NCBI GenBank assembly: GCA_028689735.1
Contig: JAQVCP010000003.1
Span: 37,561 to 101,560 of the forward strand
Length of the DNA: 64,000 bases
Direction: 5' to 3'
From: Hespellia sp.
GTDB lineage: Bacteria > Bacillota > Clostridia > Lachnospirales > Lachnospiraceae
The notes beneath the pieces were generated by a model. That model did no database searches and was not told where the DNA came from. It saw only the letters and a list, made by a program, of their open reading frames with translations. The translations under genes were made by a program, and so were the position numbers. This document shows positions 42,701 to 50,039 of the stretch, piece after piece (the first letter of the stretch is position 1; each line of letters opens with the position of its first letter).

Positions 42701-43406
42701 CTTCGGCATTGCCTGCCGGTGAGTTTGCCTCATTGTAATAGAAGGTTGTTGCTTTCTTTGTATCACCAATCTGGAAATTCTTCTGTTCAAATGTGATGCT
42801 GATTTCCCGGCCCGGCTCCACCTGCTCTCCGTTCACCTTGAAGCTTACATTATATAGGAAGTAACTTCCAAGGACTTTATCCTCTGCTAAGGATTTTTCC
42901 ATCAGTGCTTTGACTGCATCTGTTGTCTCTGTCTGAACCGCCGTAACCTCCATTGTCACTTCAGAAGTATTTGCTGCAAATGTCCCTTCCGGGATATTCG
43001 CTGTGACTGTGCAGATTGCATTTCCATCGGCATCAACGAGTACATTTCCATCAGCATCCTTGATGTCTTCCTTAAGCTCCATAGCTTCCTGATGCGGTGA
43101 CTCCTCTGTCACTGTCGGCTCGCTATGTACCTGAGCTTCTGCTGCCGTGTTATCTGTCGCTGCTTCATCTGTTGTTGCCGCTTCTGTCTCCGGTGTTGTC
43201 TCCGCTGTACCCGTACCTGTTGTTTCCGCTGTTCCAGCCTGTTCACCCGTAACGGTTGTCTCGTCCTGTGCTTCCTTGCCGGCTCCTTCACTGCTAATCT
43301 CATCTGCGTTAAAACTATCTATTAGAAGTGATGGGACGCTTCCGCCAAGCACGAGCACCATGCAAAGCACAAACGCTATGATTCTTCTCTTCCTACTACT
43401 TTTCAT
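36744..43406 (-). CDS. giant (2220 aa) vWFA-containing LPXTG-type adhesin, probable pilus tip protein
   Basis: VDVVLVFDKSCSMNF (MIDAS DxSxS), FVILLTDGCPNK; Cna-B-like APGGYALSTEEW; C-term YDLPNSGGIGIYWYMISGILLMMAAALILYRNKKHEG. Confidence 0.9.
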   Translation of the reverse strand: MKSSRKRRIIAFVLCMVLVLGGSVPSLLIDSFNADEISSEGAGKEAQDETTVTGEQAGTAETTGTGTAETTPETEAATTDEAATDNTAAEAQVHSEPTVTEESPHQEAMELKEDIKDADGNVLVDADGNAICTVTANIPEGTFAANTSEVTMEVTAVQTETTDAVKALMEKSLAEDKVLGSYFLYNVSFKVNGEQVEPGREISITFEQKNFQIGDTKKATTFYYNEANSPAGNAEAEIVGITQKSDKMEQLQNAGESTEHIDDYDLSEITLNEDGTAQKIQMEGRRCTIYGCYITEDKPQEPAVSEPTENESAENETVTDGGKKDETIYTTEDKDKTTTQQEAVELKADVKDTDGNVISTVTANVPEGTFTAKTSEVTMEVTAAQKETEDTVKTLMEKSLEEGKVLGSYFLYNVSFKVNGKQVEPGKEIKLTFEQKDFQIGDTKKSTVFYYNEANSSAGNAEAQIVGITQRSDKVEELQNAGQSIDTIDNDYDLSEITLNEDGTAQKIQMEGRYSTIYGCYLTEQPSEEPATDETVTEGGSNTAGKNAATDEPAKATDSLKYENDDVTVTVSADQKGIIPEGATLQVIPILPDTQSDVTSASTIAVPERKAATDISLTGKATSEAKVITPESTADEYEKVKTQLEEKAENEDYDIAGFLAYDISFIDKDGNKVEPNGNVKVVIDYKQEAIPEEVDSSEDASLDVTVMHLEENKKGEVKDVVDMVADDTQEATVETTDATKVTKAEFVTDSFSTFTITWTRGSRKIVATVHYWDGTKNKEISESLVEQENITGTTNNNDVINLSTYQKEIKGYTFVGAKKDAHDGTQIKRLQYQNDGTKNLKIQYSENTSGDSWTEWVTTSKDKKERTVDLYMVYNKNAASISITDDIINSGQLQVAGLTDTAAYDFKWYKSVNGRDFKEVTRTRSGDDYNIDEKGTWLNLALDDGALNSDENQTSVKYKVKAFAKGTETEAAVSDEYNVTYWNQLQNGSFETPQFHRKNSWNHTSNKWYRENGGVWQTTSKPRYETNVDAEDGWDIEIVSKNDGQSLGQYAWYGDQVIPDGTQFAELNCEAEGALYQDVVTIRGTPLNYWLSHRARGDVSDKNPEYDTMYVVIIPTSLAKNGLNNDGDPIDTQVEVEALMAKDEAFKTANGVYVKEYTDDDQKWGNYSETNAYIPTGYMSRFFFVSGPTAHDNNTTANAYTYGNFLDNVGFGQKLPPANKGEFTLQVTKRVEGLTQAQFESLKANLKFKITSTTSDAPQNGTVLKASDMNWTITTNANGTISANGSYIYGNQKIKNDGDSYIYKVEESGTEVKGYHLQNDLKVIGGTVQDDKVSTSVKEKDSATFAFSNYYTNLASTVETGKTAQVVDWNERTYNITLNASSNATSTIVEPVDVVLVFDKSCSMNFRSGLTYYDTGTIEKLDKNKVYYYVAPGASATVMRVYYEDSQWKYVDDSCWDYVAKAIYKDGAKGTLNSYTDYTFYTAKDDHDRLYYLDKAAKQFAADLAETSPESRVGLVTFSEAASQDFDLQEIGKGNNLADFNSKITNIETTSGTNQKAGLDAAQTMLKNQSDQSRRQFVILLTDGCPNKCDLSDIENAASAIKDSSSEKGNRTVMTVSVGLGVSQDVNLENAKNTLKKAASEAENGSKYAYTADDADSLTGIFKSIIQSINGVPVKNAIVKDYIDPRFVADEVSVAAAGGTLHTDSDDRQYVIWTNQTLYTKTDDSPGWSKTFQVKAKADYIGGNAVTTNGDGSGVSVDGVSIPFEKPTVNVKATLEVKPYEVTIYKGDSVPTNTTKTGTTTIQSQMADVRIWLDKYEGVTLDKFIFKWYSDEACTNAVDMAGVTTDVNTKYYLKVTYNAGEPTADSNHNTTTSDGKIHHAGEDDKNVSNNLAEATGTYTVKVISGAIQITKKLQQTSKTEQKFNFDVDKKNGDGTYSLLKTVSIVVPANTDAGTEVGLSEEGLAELIGLERGEYRVSESKSDGYTLLSASIGAGENETNTENSLSSDHLVATFKLGNKMNQEGVDVISDSYAYGAKDGGTLGVAKFTNGKVDNWQILKESSTSSQTPIYLENAEFTLTAQTKKGTDGKTLVYTGKSDQNGVISWSLKDKAVSSSEIEADTYTLKEIKAPGGYALSTEEWNIVISYKGAKPTITSGDKTIEGTSGDANGIYTYVFENTPLYDLPNSGGIGIYWYMISGILLMMAAALILYRNKKHEGVLKK
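41826..43095 (-). repeat. tandem ~190-200-aa intragenic duplication in the N-terminus of the giant adhesin
   Basis: Copy 1 (~42520-43095) EAMELKEDIKDADGN...KIQMEGRRCTIYGCYITE; copy 2 (~41826-42392) EAVELKADVKDTDGN...KIQMEGRYSTIYGCYLTE. Confidence 0.9.
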
Positions 43407-43614
43407 GGCTTCCTCCTTCTTTCCCTTCTATTACTTGATCTTTGTCTAATGCGCCATCAATCATCTTCAGTAGCTCCAAGGCGCTTCGAAAATACTGTTC
43501 CTTATGTTCATCGACCCATGTCACACTCCCCTGCCAGGTTGCATTTTGTCGTTCTAGAACCTTTACTATAAAAGTACCTGTTCTTTTTTCACCTGCGCTC
43601 ATACAGTTTTCCAT
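43396..43614 (-). CDS. small 'RQN-x-WQG' protein, overlaps start of giant adhesin gene
   Basis: 72 aa: GTFIVKVLERQNATWQGSVTWVDEHKEQYFRSALELLKMIDGAL; similar to C-terminus of 46952..47407; 11-bp overlap with the adhesin gene. Confidence 0.7.
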   Translation of the reverse strand: MENCMSAGEKRTGTFIVKVLERQNATWQGSVTWVDEHKEQYFRSALELLKMIDGALDKDQVIEGKEGGSHEK

Positions 43615-44250
43615 CGCCCCTTCTACTTCAATAATTTTACTGATTATAACTCTATCTTGAATTCATAATACAGCAGAGACAATTACACAAACCATTACAT
43701 TTCTTTCATCATATTACTTTTTTTTGATTTTTTTCTTATGTTGGTGTTTTTTGTAATGTTTTTGTTGAATTTAGTATTTTAAAGACGATTTTCTGATGGA
43801 TGTGGATTGGATCTGTATTGTATGCTGTTCTGTTCATTGTGCCAGTACGCTACGGCAGTATCCACAGCTTAACTTCAGCCATTTTATATAATGTCTCACC
43901 CAGCAGAATGATGTTAATTGACTGAGAATCTTCTTATTATAATATGGATTTTTTGCAAAAATTCTGTCCTTTTTGTATTTTGGTATTGAGTTTTTAATCT
44001 TGGAGTAGAGTCTGTAGTGTTATTTTTTGTGGAGTGTTTTATAAGATATGATTATAAATCTATAGAAATACCATATTTTCTAATCTCTGTATTTTGAAAT
44101 TATAAGCTTAATTAATTAAGTTTAGGATATCTTTTTTAGTAATTTGCTATTATCTAACAACTTTGCGTGGATTTACTACCAGGTGAGGACATCTGCTCTG
44201 GTATTTCTTGTGTAACCTTACTGGAGTGTTCAAAAATTCTCTGGACAACC

Positions 44251-44311
44251 AAAAAGCTCCTCCGGATCAATGCCACATTTTTCATTAGCATCTGCTCCGG
44301 CGGAGCTTTTT
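44251..44311. terminator. bidirectional-type terminator
   Basis: AAAAAGCTCCTCCGGA ... CTCCGGCGGAGCTTTTT. Confidence 0.65.
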
Positions 44312-44327
44312 CTTTATCGATTTCGCT

Positions 44328-45347
44328 CTAATTCTTTTTATTCTTCTGGTCCTGAAGTAACCGCAGAATTTCTTCCTGTGCTAAGCCTGTCGCTTCTGCA
44401 ACATCCGAAACAGCCATGCCTTTTTCGTGAAGTCTTAATGCGATTTCAATTCTTTCCAACTCTGCCCCCTTCTCAAGCCCTTCTTCAAGTCCCTTCTCAA
44501 GTCCTTCTTCGAGCCCCTTCTCAAGTCCTTCTTCGAGCCCCTCTTCCCTCGCATTCTTCGCAACAATATCCATATGTTTCTTCTTATCATATTCCGTAAG
44601 AATCAACTGTCTCACCTCGTTTCTATTCTTCAGAAGGAATTCTTTCAGTACATTATGATCGATGCAGTAAGCACTTGCAGCGTCAATTGCATCTTCCAGA
44701 GCATAACCTTTGCGCTGAAATATCCGAATCTGCTCGATGAATGTTGCATATTCCTCCAATAATTTGCACTGGTTCATTAACACCTTGTTATGTCCAAGAT
44801 TGATATTCAGCATAACCGCTGTGAACTCCATACAGCCACCTGGATTTTCAAAAGCATCGGATAATTTAAGCTCCACGCTGTCCTTAACATCATCTCCACC
44901 ATTATAGAACACAATATATTTTGGGGTGGGAATCTTAATCAATTTCTTTCCATAAAGATCTGCCTGGCTGACTGCCAGAAATCCCTGCAGCACACTTGCA
45001 AAATAGATCAGACCACGCAGCGGCATGTTGGGGTTAAAGGTGGACTGATGTTCGTAGAGATTCAGGTAATTGTCAATTAGGAACGAACAGTCATTTTTCA
45101 TGCCCATGTAGACTGCATCTTCCATGGTCGTGATCATCAGTTCATCCGGATTTGTATAGTTCGAGTGATTGACTGCGTTATACAACTCCAGCAAAGCCTT
45201 CTTATCACTAAAAAGCTTGATAAACAACTGGTCTTTGTGCTTACGGTTAACACGAAATATCCTGCACATAAAATTTGTCAGCCACGTCCTCTTTACCTTA
45301 ACTACCTTGCCTTCATAAATCATCTCAAGTACTTGTTTCTGCTTCAT
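44328..45347 (-). CDS. Rpn family / PD-(D/E)XK nuclease transposase-like protein, copy A
   Basis: NDCSFLIDNYLNLYEHQSTFNPNMPLRGLIYFASVLQGF...YIVFYNGG; C-term GLEEGLEK repeats. Start MKQKQVLEM behind GGAGGAAG. Confidence 0.8.
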   Translation of the reverse strand: MKQKQVLEMIYEGKVVKVKRTWLTNFMCRIFRVNRKHKDQLFIKLFSDKKALLELYNAVNHSNYTNPDELMITTMEDAVYMGMKNDCSFLIDNYLNLYEHQSTFNPNMPLRGLIYFASVLQGFLAVSQADLYGKKLIKIPTPKYIVFYNGGDDVKDSVELKLSDAFENPGGCMEFTAVMLNINLGHNKVLMNQCKLLEEYATFIEQIRIFQRKGYALEDAIDAASAYCIDHNVLKEFLLKNRNEVRQLILTEYDKKKHMDIVAKNAREEGLEEGLEKGLEEGLEKGLEEGLEKGAELERIEIALRLHEKGMAVSDVAEATGLAQEEILRLLQDQKNKKN

Positions 45348-45472
45348 GCTTTCTTCCTCCATTATAATTGAACGGTGAAGTAAACACAACAGAAACCACG
45401 TAAGATTCCCACTGTATTTGCTTCAAAAATAAAAGGGTAACTTCGGCGATATGCCGGAAAAAACTTAGATCC

Positions 45473-45490
45473 TCCGAATAGAACTTCGGA
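45473..45490. repeat. conserved inverted repeat upstream of Rpn copy A
   Basis: TCCGAATAGAACTTCGGA; identical at 46759-46776 and 58964-58981. Confidence 0.85.
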
Positions 45491-45575
45491 TGAATGTAAT
45501 TCAAACTATATCATATGTAGATATCTGTTGCAACGAAAGAATACTGCCATTTCAAAACTTTGCCCTTGCTTCAGC

Positions 45576-45637
45576 AAAAAAGCTCCACTGGAATGATGTC
45601 GCAACATTAACGGACATCCTCTCCGGCGGAGCTTTTT
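45576..45637. terminator. bidirectional-type terminator between Rpn copies
   Basis: AAAAAAGCTCC ... CTCCGGCGGAGCTTTTT. Confidence 0.55.
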
Positions 45638-45662
45638 CTCTTTTTTCTTTATCGATTTCGCT

Positions 45663-46634
45663 CTAATTCTTTTTATCCTTCTGGTCCTGAAGCAACCGCA
45701 GAATTTCTTCCTGTGCTAAGCCTGTCGCTTCTGCAATATCCGAAACAGCCATGCCTTTTTCGTGAAGTCTTAATGCGATTTCAATTCTTTCCAACTCTGC
45801 CCCCTTCTCAAGTCCTTCTTCGAGCCCCTCTTCCCTCGCATTCTTCGCAACAATATCCATATGTTTCTTCTTATCATATTCCGTAAGAATCAACTGCCTC
45901 ACCTCGTTTCTATTCTTCAGGAGAAATTCTTTCAGTACATTATGATCGATGCAGTAAGCACTCGCAGCGTCAATTGCTTCTTCCAGCGCATAGCCTTTGC
46001 GTTGAAAGATACGAATCTGTTCGATAAATGTTGCATATTCCTCCAATAATTTACACTGGTTCATTAACCTCTTATTATGCCCAAGATTGATATTCAGCAT
46101 AACCGCTGTGAATTCCATACAGCCATCTGGATTTTCAAAGGCATCGGATAATTTAAGCTCTACGCTGTCCTTAATATCATCTCCCCCATTATAGAACACA
46201 ATATATTTTGGGGTGGGAATCTTAATCAATTTCTTCCCATAAAGATCTGCCTGGCTGACTGCCAGAAATCCCTGCAGCACACTTGCAAAATAGATCAGAC
46301 CACGCAGCGGCATGTTCGGATTAAAGGTAGACTGATGTTCGTAGAGATTCAGGTAATTGCCAATCAGGAACGAACAATCATTTTTCATGCCCATGTAGAC
46401 TGCATCTTCCAGGGTCGTGATCATCAGTTCATCTGGATTTGTATAGCTCGAGTGATTGACTGCGTTATACAACTCTAGCAAAGCCTTCTTATCACTAAAA
46501 AGCTTGATAAACAACTGGTCTTTATGCTTATGGTTAACACGAAAAATCCTGCGCATAAAATTTGTCAGCCACGTCCTCTTTACCTTAATTACCTTGCCTT
46601 CATAAATCATCTCAAGTACTTGTTTCTGCTTCAT
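45663..46634 (-). CDS. Rpn family / PD-(D/E)XK nuclease transposase-like protein, copy B
   Basis: Near-identical to copy A by eye; 16 aa shorter, with fewer GLEEGLEK units. Confidence 0.8.
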   Translation of the reverse strand: MKQKQVLEMIYEGKVIKVKRTWLTNFMRRIFRVNHKHKDQLFIKLFSDKKALLELYNAVNHSSYTNPDELMITTLEDAVYMGMKNDCSFLIGNYLNLYEHQSTFNPNMPLRGLIYFASVLQGFLAVSQADLYGKKLIKIPTPKYIVFYNGGDDIKDSVELKLSDAFENPDGCMEFTAVMLNINLGHNKRLMNQCKLLEEYATFIEQIRIFQRKGYALEEAIDAASAYCIDHNVLKEFLLKNRNEVRQLILTEYDKKKHMDIVAKNAREEGLEEGLEKGAELERIEIALRLHEKGMAVSDIAEATGLAQEEILRLLQDQKDKKN

Positions 46635-46758
46635 GCTTTCTTCCTCCATTATAATTGAACGGTGAAGTAAACACAACAGAAACCACGTAAGATTCCCACT
46701 GTATTTGCTTCAAAAATAAAAGGGTAACTTCGGCGATATGCCGGAAAAATTTAGATCC

Positions 46759-46776
46759 TCCGAATAGAACTTCGGA
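46759..46776. repeat. conserved inverted repeat upstream of Rpn copy B
   Basis: TCCGAATAGAACTTCGGA. Confidence 0.85.
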
Positions 46777-46951
46777 TGAATGTAATTCAAACTATATCAT
46801 ATGTAGATATCTGTTGCAACGAAAGAATACTGCCATTTCAAAACTTTTCCCTTGCTTCAGCAAAAAAGCTCCACTGGAATGATGTCGCAGCATTAACGGA
46901 CATCTCCTCCAACGGAGCCTCTGCAATTTCAACTTCTTATAACACTACATT

Positions 46952-47407
46952 TTATTTCTTTTCTGTATATATTTCCAGGCTGTTGTTCACAATCTTAAGC
47001 CATTCCAGCACGCTGAGAAACTCTTCGGTACTGCCGCCTTCGATCCATTCTGCTTCACCCTGCCAGCAGGAATTCTGACGAAACTTTACATACAAAAGAA
47101 ATGTGGCAATCTGTCCACGTTTTTTCGCAATTTCCTCAGTAGTTGTCACTTTTATCCAGTCAATCTTTCTCTTTGGCTCCTGCTGAATAAATGTACGGGT
47201 TTTCGTCGATGCCTGAGGGAAAGAGATTCCATCAAAAAAATCTTCAATTATTTCAATTAGCTGAATGACATTTGCAAATGTCTGCGGTTTTTCATTGTAA
47301 CAATGAAAAATTCGTCCCGAAGCTTCCCCTGCATCGTATGCATCAATACAGACACTCAGAATATTCGGTGCGTGCAAAGCAGTATGTCTATTATCGTTCT
47401 GCTCCAT
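46952..47407 (-). CDS. small 'RQN-x-WQG' protein, long form
   Basis: 151 aa; IATFLLYVKFRQNSCWQGEAEWIEGGSTEEFLSVLEWLKIVNNSL aligns by eye with the 43396..43614 product; same strand just downstream of the SARP gene. Confidence 0.7.
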   Translation of the reverse strand: MEQNDNRHTALHAPNILSVCIDAYDAGEASGRIFHCYNEKPQTFANVIQLIEIIEDFFDGISFPQASTKTRTFIQQEPKRKIDWIKVTTTEEIAKKRGQIATFLLYVKFRQNSCWQGEAEWIEGGSTEEFLSVLEWLKIVNNSLEIYTEKK

Positions 47408-47539
47408 ATAATTCCTTCCTGTCTACTCGCCAAAAACTTCCATACAATATCTTTATTCTTGGACCTCTAACTACTATAATAGTATCTTTATTGTTCGGCC
47501 TTCCCCACCTGCGCGGTACCTTGTCTATCGTAGCTCAGG

Positions 47540-48784
47540 CTACCATATGGTATCTTTGTCATCAAACTGTATTTTGGAATCCTCACGCTCTACATCCGCA
47601 ATGGAAGATACGTAGAATTCAAGATACTGCGACCATGTTTTATGATCCCTGCAGAAATACTTGGTGATGCGATTATAAATAATCTGGCAGCTCTCTTTGT
47701 CTATTCCTGTAAGCAGCGCAAGAAATTGTGAAGCACTGTATTTTGTATAGGAATCACCTCTCCGAAGACAATTCTTAATTGTATTATTCAGTTCTCCAGA
47801 TAGCAGCTCCAACTTCTCGCCATTCTCTAAGGGCTGGCCTTTTCCGTTCGTCAGACTGCACATCATCAAAAATGCAGACTGACCATTCCGTTCCATCAGT
47901 CGTGCCATCAGACGATAGTTGTCCCGGAAACTGGGAAGATTACAGTAATATGCCCCCAGCCGGTCTTCTGTTTCCTTAAGATTACTCTTGATGTTCCGAA
48001 GTTCCTGCGGTTTAAAATTCATATGGCTACTCATGAGTTGAAACTGTTCCATCATCTTTTCTGACGGATTAATTCCAAGCTCCTCGAAAAACAGCTTCGC
48101 TGTGCATTCGTATTCCTTCATGGCTTCTTTGTATTTTTTCAGTGCAATAAAGCATTCTATGCGAACTGTCTGCCATTCATCGAAAGGATAAAGCTCACAG
48201 GCAGGCTTACAAACTTGCAGAGTTTCTTCATATTGTCCGTGTTCCATCTGCCACTTGCATACTTCCTTCAGTATCTGTGTATACTGATTCTTATAATGCA
48301 CAGCTTCCACTAATACCCAGTCTTCGCCTGATAGATCCGAGAGGAAGTCTCCACTGTATATACCACAGGCTTGCTTTAAAAGATTAATTTTCTTTTCTTC
48401 GTCTTTTTCTGTCTCGGACTCATTGACCAGCGTTTCAAATAGATTGGTATCCACCTCAGTCTCCATCGGTGCATTCCACTGATAGATTCCTTTTCTTATC
48501 GTAATGTAATCATTCTGAGGAAGTCCTGCGTCACTCAACATCTTTTTGAGTCTGTAAACCGTGACTCTCAGATTGTTCGCAACATCTGCCAATTCTTCCC
48601 TCCCATAAAGGGCTTCCAGAATACGCTCCCGTGCGATGCCATTGTTTCCAAAATAAAGTAAAAGTTGCAGAAGTTTCATTGCTTTCGTTGTATTATTCTT
48701 CCCAAAAGATATAGGTTTATCCCCATATGTAATCGTAAAGCGCCCAAAAAAATAAACCTTCAATACTTGTGATTTTTCGCCCAT
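47540..48784 (-). CDS. SARP-type transcriptional regulator (winged-helix + BTAD)
   Basis: LKVYFFGRFTITYGDKPISFGKNNTTKAMKLLQLLLYFGNNGIARERILEALYGREELADVANNLRVTVYRLKKML, then BTAD helices. Confidence 0.88.
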   Translation of the reverse strand: MGEKSQVLKVYFFGRFTITYGDKPISFGKNNTTKAMKLLQLLLYFGNNGIARERILEALYGREELADVANNLRVTVYRLKKMLSDAGLPQNDYITIRKGIYQWNAPMETEVDTNLFETLVNESETEKDEEKKINLLKQACGIYSGDFLSDLSGEDWVLVEAVHYKNQYTQILKEVCKWQMEHGQYEETLQVCKPACELYPFDEWQTVRIECFIALKKYKEAMKEYECTAKLFFEELGINPSEKMMEQFQLMSSHMNFKPQELRNIKSNLKETEDRLGAYYCNLPSFRDNYRLMARLMERNGQSAFLMMCSLTNGKGQPLENGEKLELLSGELNNTIKNCLRRGDSYTKYSASQFLALLTGIDKESCQIIYNRITKYFCRDHKTWSQYLEFYVSSIADVEREDSKIQFDDKDTIW

Positions 48785-48856
48785 CGCACTCTCCTAAAAC
48801 TTTCCATATTTCTACTTTTTGCATTCCTGAGTTTCTTAATGTATTTGCTTATTCTT

Positions 48857-48885
48857 ATTTTACCTTTGTTAATTTCATTTGTCAA
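48857..48885 (-). promoter_or_regulatory. SARP gene promoter (sigma-A-like)
   Basis: Minus strand TTGACA - 17 nt - TAAAAT. Confidence 0.7.
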
Positions 48886-48928
48886 ACATACCACGCTAAT
48901 ACTCACCTATTTATCACTATATTGCTGC

Positions 48929-48980
48929 TAAACCACTTGCTTCTGTGTTGATGCTTAACCACTTACTTCTGTGTTGATGC
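48929..48980. repeat. two tandem 26-bp direct repeats between divergent promoters
   Basis: TAAACCACTTGCTTCTGTGTTGATGC / TTAACCACTTACTTCTGTGTTGATGC, contiguous. Confidence 0.9.
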
Positions 48981-48993
48981 GCAACTATTTTGG

Positions 48994-49022
48994 TTAACAA
49001 GAATCTAAGCATGTGATATACT
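48994..49022 (+). promoter_or_regulatory. T4P-like operon promoter (sigma-A-like)
   Basis: TTAACA - 17 nt - TATACT, upstream of the ORF at 49060 with SD AAAGGAG. Confidence 0.7.
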
Positions 49023-49059
49023 TAATCATAGGATATTCTTATGAGAAAGGAGCACGCCA

Positions 49060-50019
49060 ATGATAAAACTCACACATCATTTTCACTATATTATTGTGCC
49101 CTTTTTTTTGGTCCTGTTCCTTTCTCTTATTATCTCCGGCTGTTCCTCCAGTTCCAATGCCGCAAAGGAGAACTCGGAGAAGAAGTCTGCACCGCCGCGT
49201 TCCAGCGCCGCTAAGGTACTCGTCCCTGAAGCTCCTGCCACAACAGTTTATGGGAATGATATTGTTTCTATAGATGTCTCTAACGTTTCCCAGGGATATA
49301 TCATGGTGAATTACAGTGGTTTCAATGACAAGGTCAAACTTCAGATTGAGACACCGGATGCGGTTGATTACACTTATCTGATCACGGATCTGAATCAGTA
49401 TGCCGTCTATCCGCTTAGCGGGGGCAATGGCAGTTATACACTTTCTATTCTGGAATCTGTTGATAGAGACAGTGATATGTACTCTATCGCATTTACACAG
49501 GCTTTTGATGTTACTCTTGCAGATGAGTTTCTACCTTATCTATATCCAAACCACTATGTCAATTTTACTGCTGATTCTGCTTTGGTCTCAAAAGGGGAAG
49601 AACTTGCTTCGGATTGTTATTCGGATCTGGATGTAGTAACCAACATCTATGACTTTGTTATCAAGAATATTACATATGACGAGGATAAGGCCAAAGATGT
49701 CCCCTATGGATACACCCCGGATCCCGATGAGACGTTGGGCAGCAAAACCGGCATCTGCTTTGATTATGCTTCCCTGATGTCGGGGATGCTCCGTTCCCAG
49801 AATGTCCCTACGAAACTGGAGGTCGGATATTCCGGAGATGTCTACCATGCCTGGATTAGTTGTTATGTGGATGAAGTCGGCTGGGTCGACAATATTATTG
49901 AATTCGATGGTAAGAACTGGTCACTTATGGATCCAACACTCGCTGCCGGTAATAAAAAATCAGCTGTTAAGAAATATATTGGAGATGGAAGCAAATATAC
50001 TGTAAAATATCATTATTGA
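49060..50019 (+). CDS. lipoprotein with transglutaminase-like domain
   Basis: SLIISGCSSSS lipobox; NITYDEDKAKDVPYGYTPDPDETLGSKTGICFDYASLMSGMLRSQNVPTKLEVGYSGDVYHAWISCYVDEVGWVDNIIEFDGKNWSLMDPT (Cys-His-Asp). Confidence 0.88.
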   Translation: MIKLTHHFHYIIVPFFLVLFLSLIISGCSSSSNAAKENSEKKSAPPRSSAAKVLVPEAPATTVYGNDIVSIDVSNVSQGYIMVNYSGFNDKVKLQIETPDAVDYTYLITDLNQYAVYPLSGGNGSYTLSILESVDRDSDMYSIAFTQAFDVTLADEFLPYLYPNHYVNFTADSALVSKGEELASDCYSDLDVVTNIYDFVIKNITYDEDKAKDVPYGYTPDPDETLGSKTGICFDYASLMSGMLRSQNVPTKLEVGYSGDVYHAWISCYVDEVGWVDNIIEFDGKNWSLMDPTLAAGNKKSAVKKYIGDGSKYTVKYHY

Positions 50020-50039
50020 ACAAGAAAGGACAAAAGTCT

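Larger units (their letters stand above)
44328..46862. repeat. tandem segmental duplication of Rpn gene plus flanks
   Basis: Matching landmarks are offset by 1286-1287 nt (ORF starts 45389/46676; CTTGCTTCAG 45565/46851), while gene ends are offset by 1335 nt. Confidence 0.9.

Noticed and set aside
36744-43406. Multiple antisense ORFs inside the giant adhesin gene
   Set aside because: Shadow ORFs; the minus-strand protein is continuous and domain-coherent.
44328-46634. Rpn pair considered as an IS element or transposon
   Set aside because: No terminal inverted repeats with target duplications seen; the shared ends are explained by tandem duplication and terminator-like hairpins.
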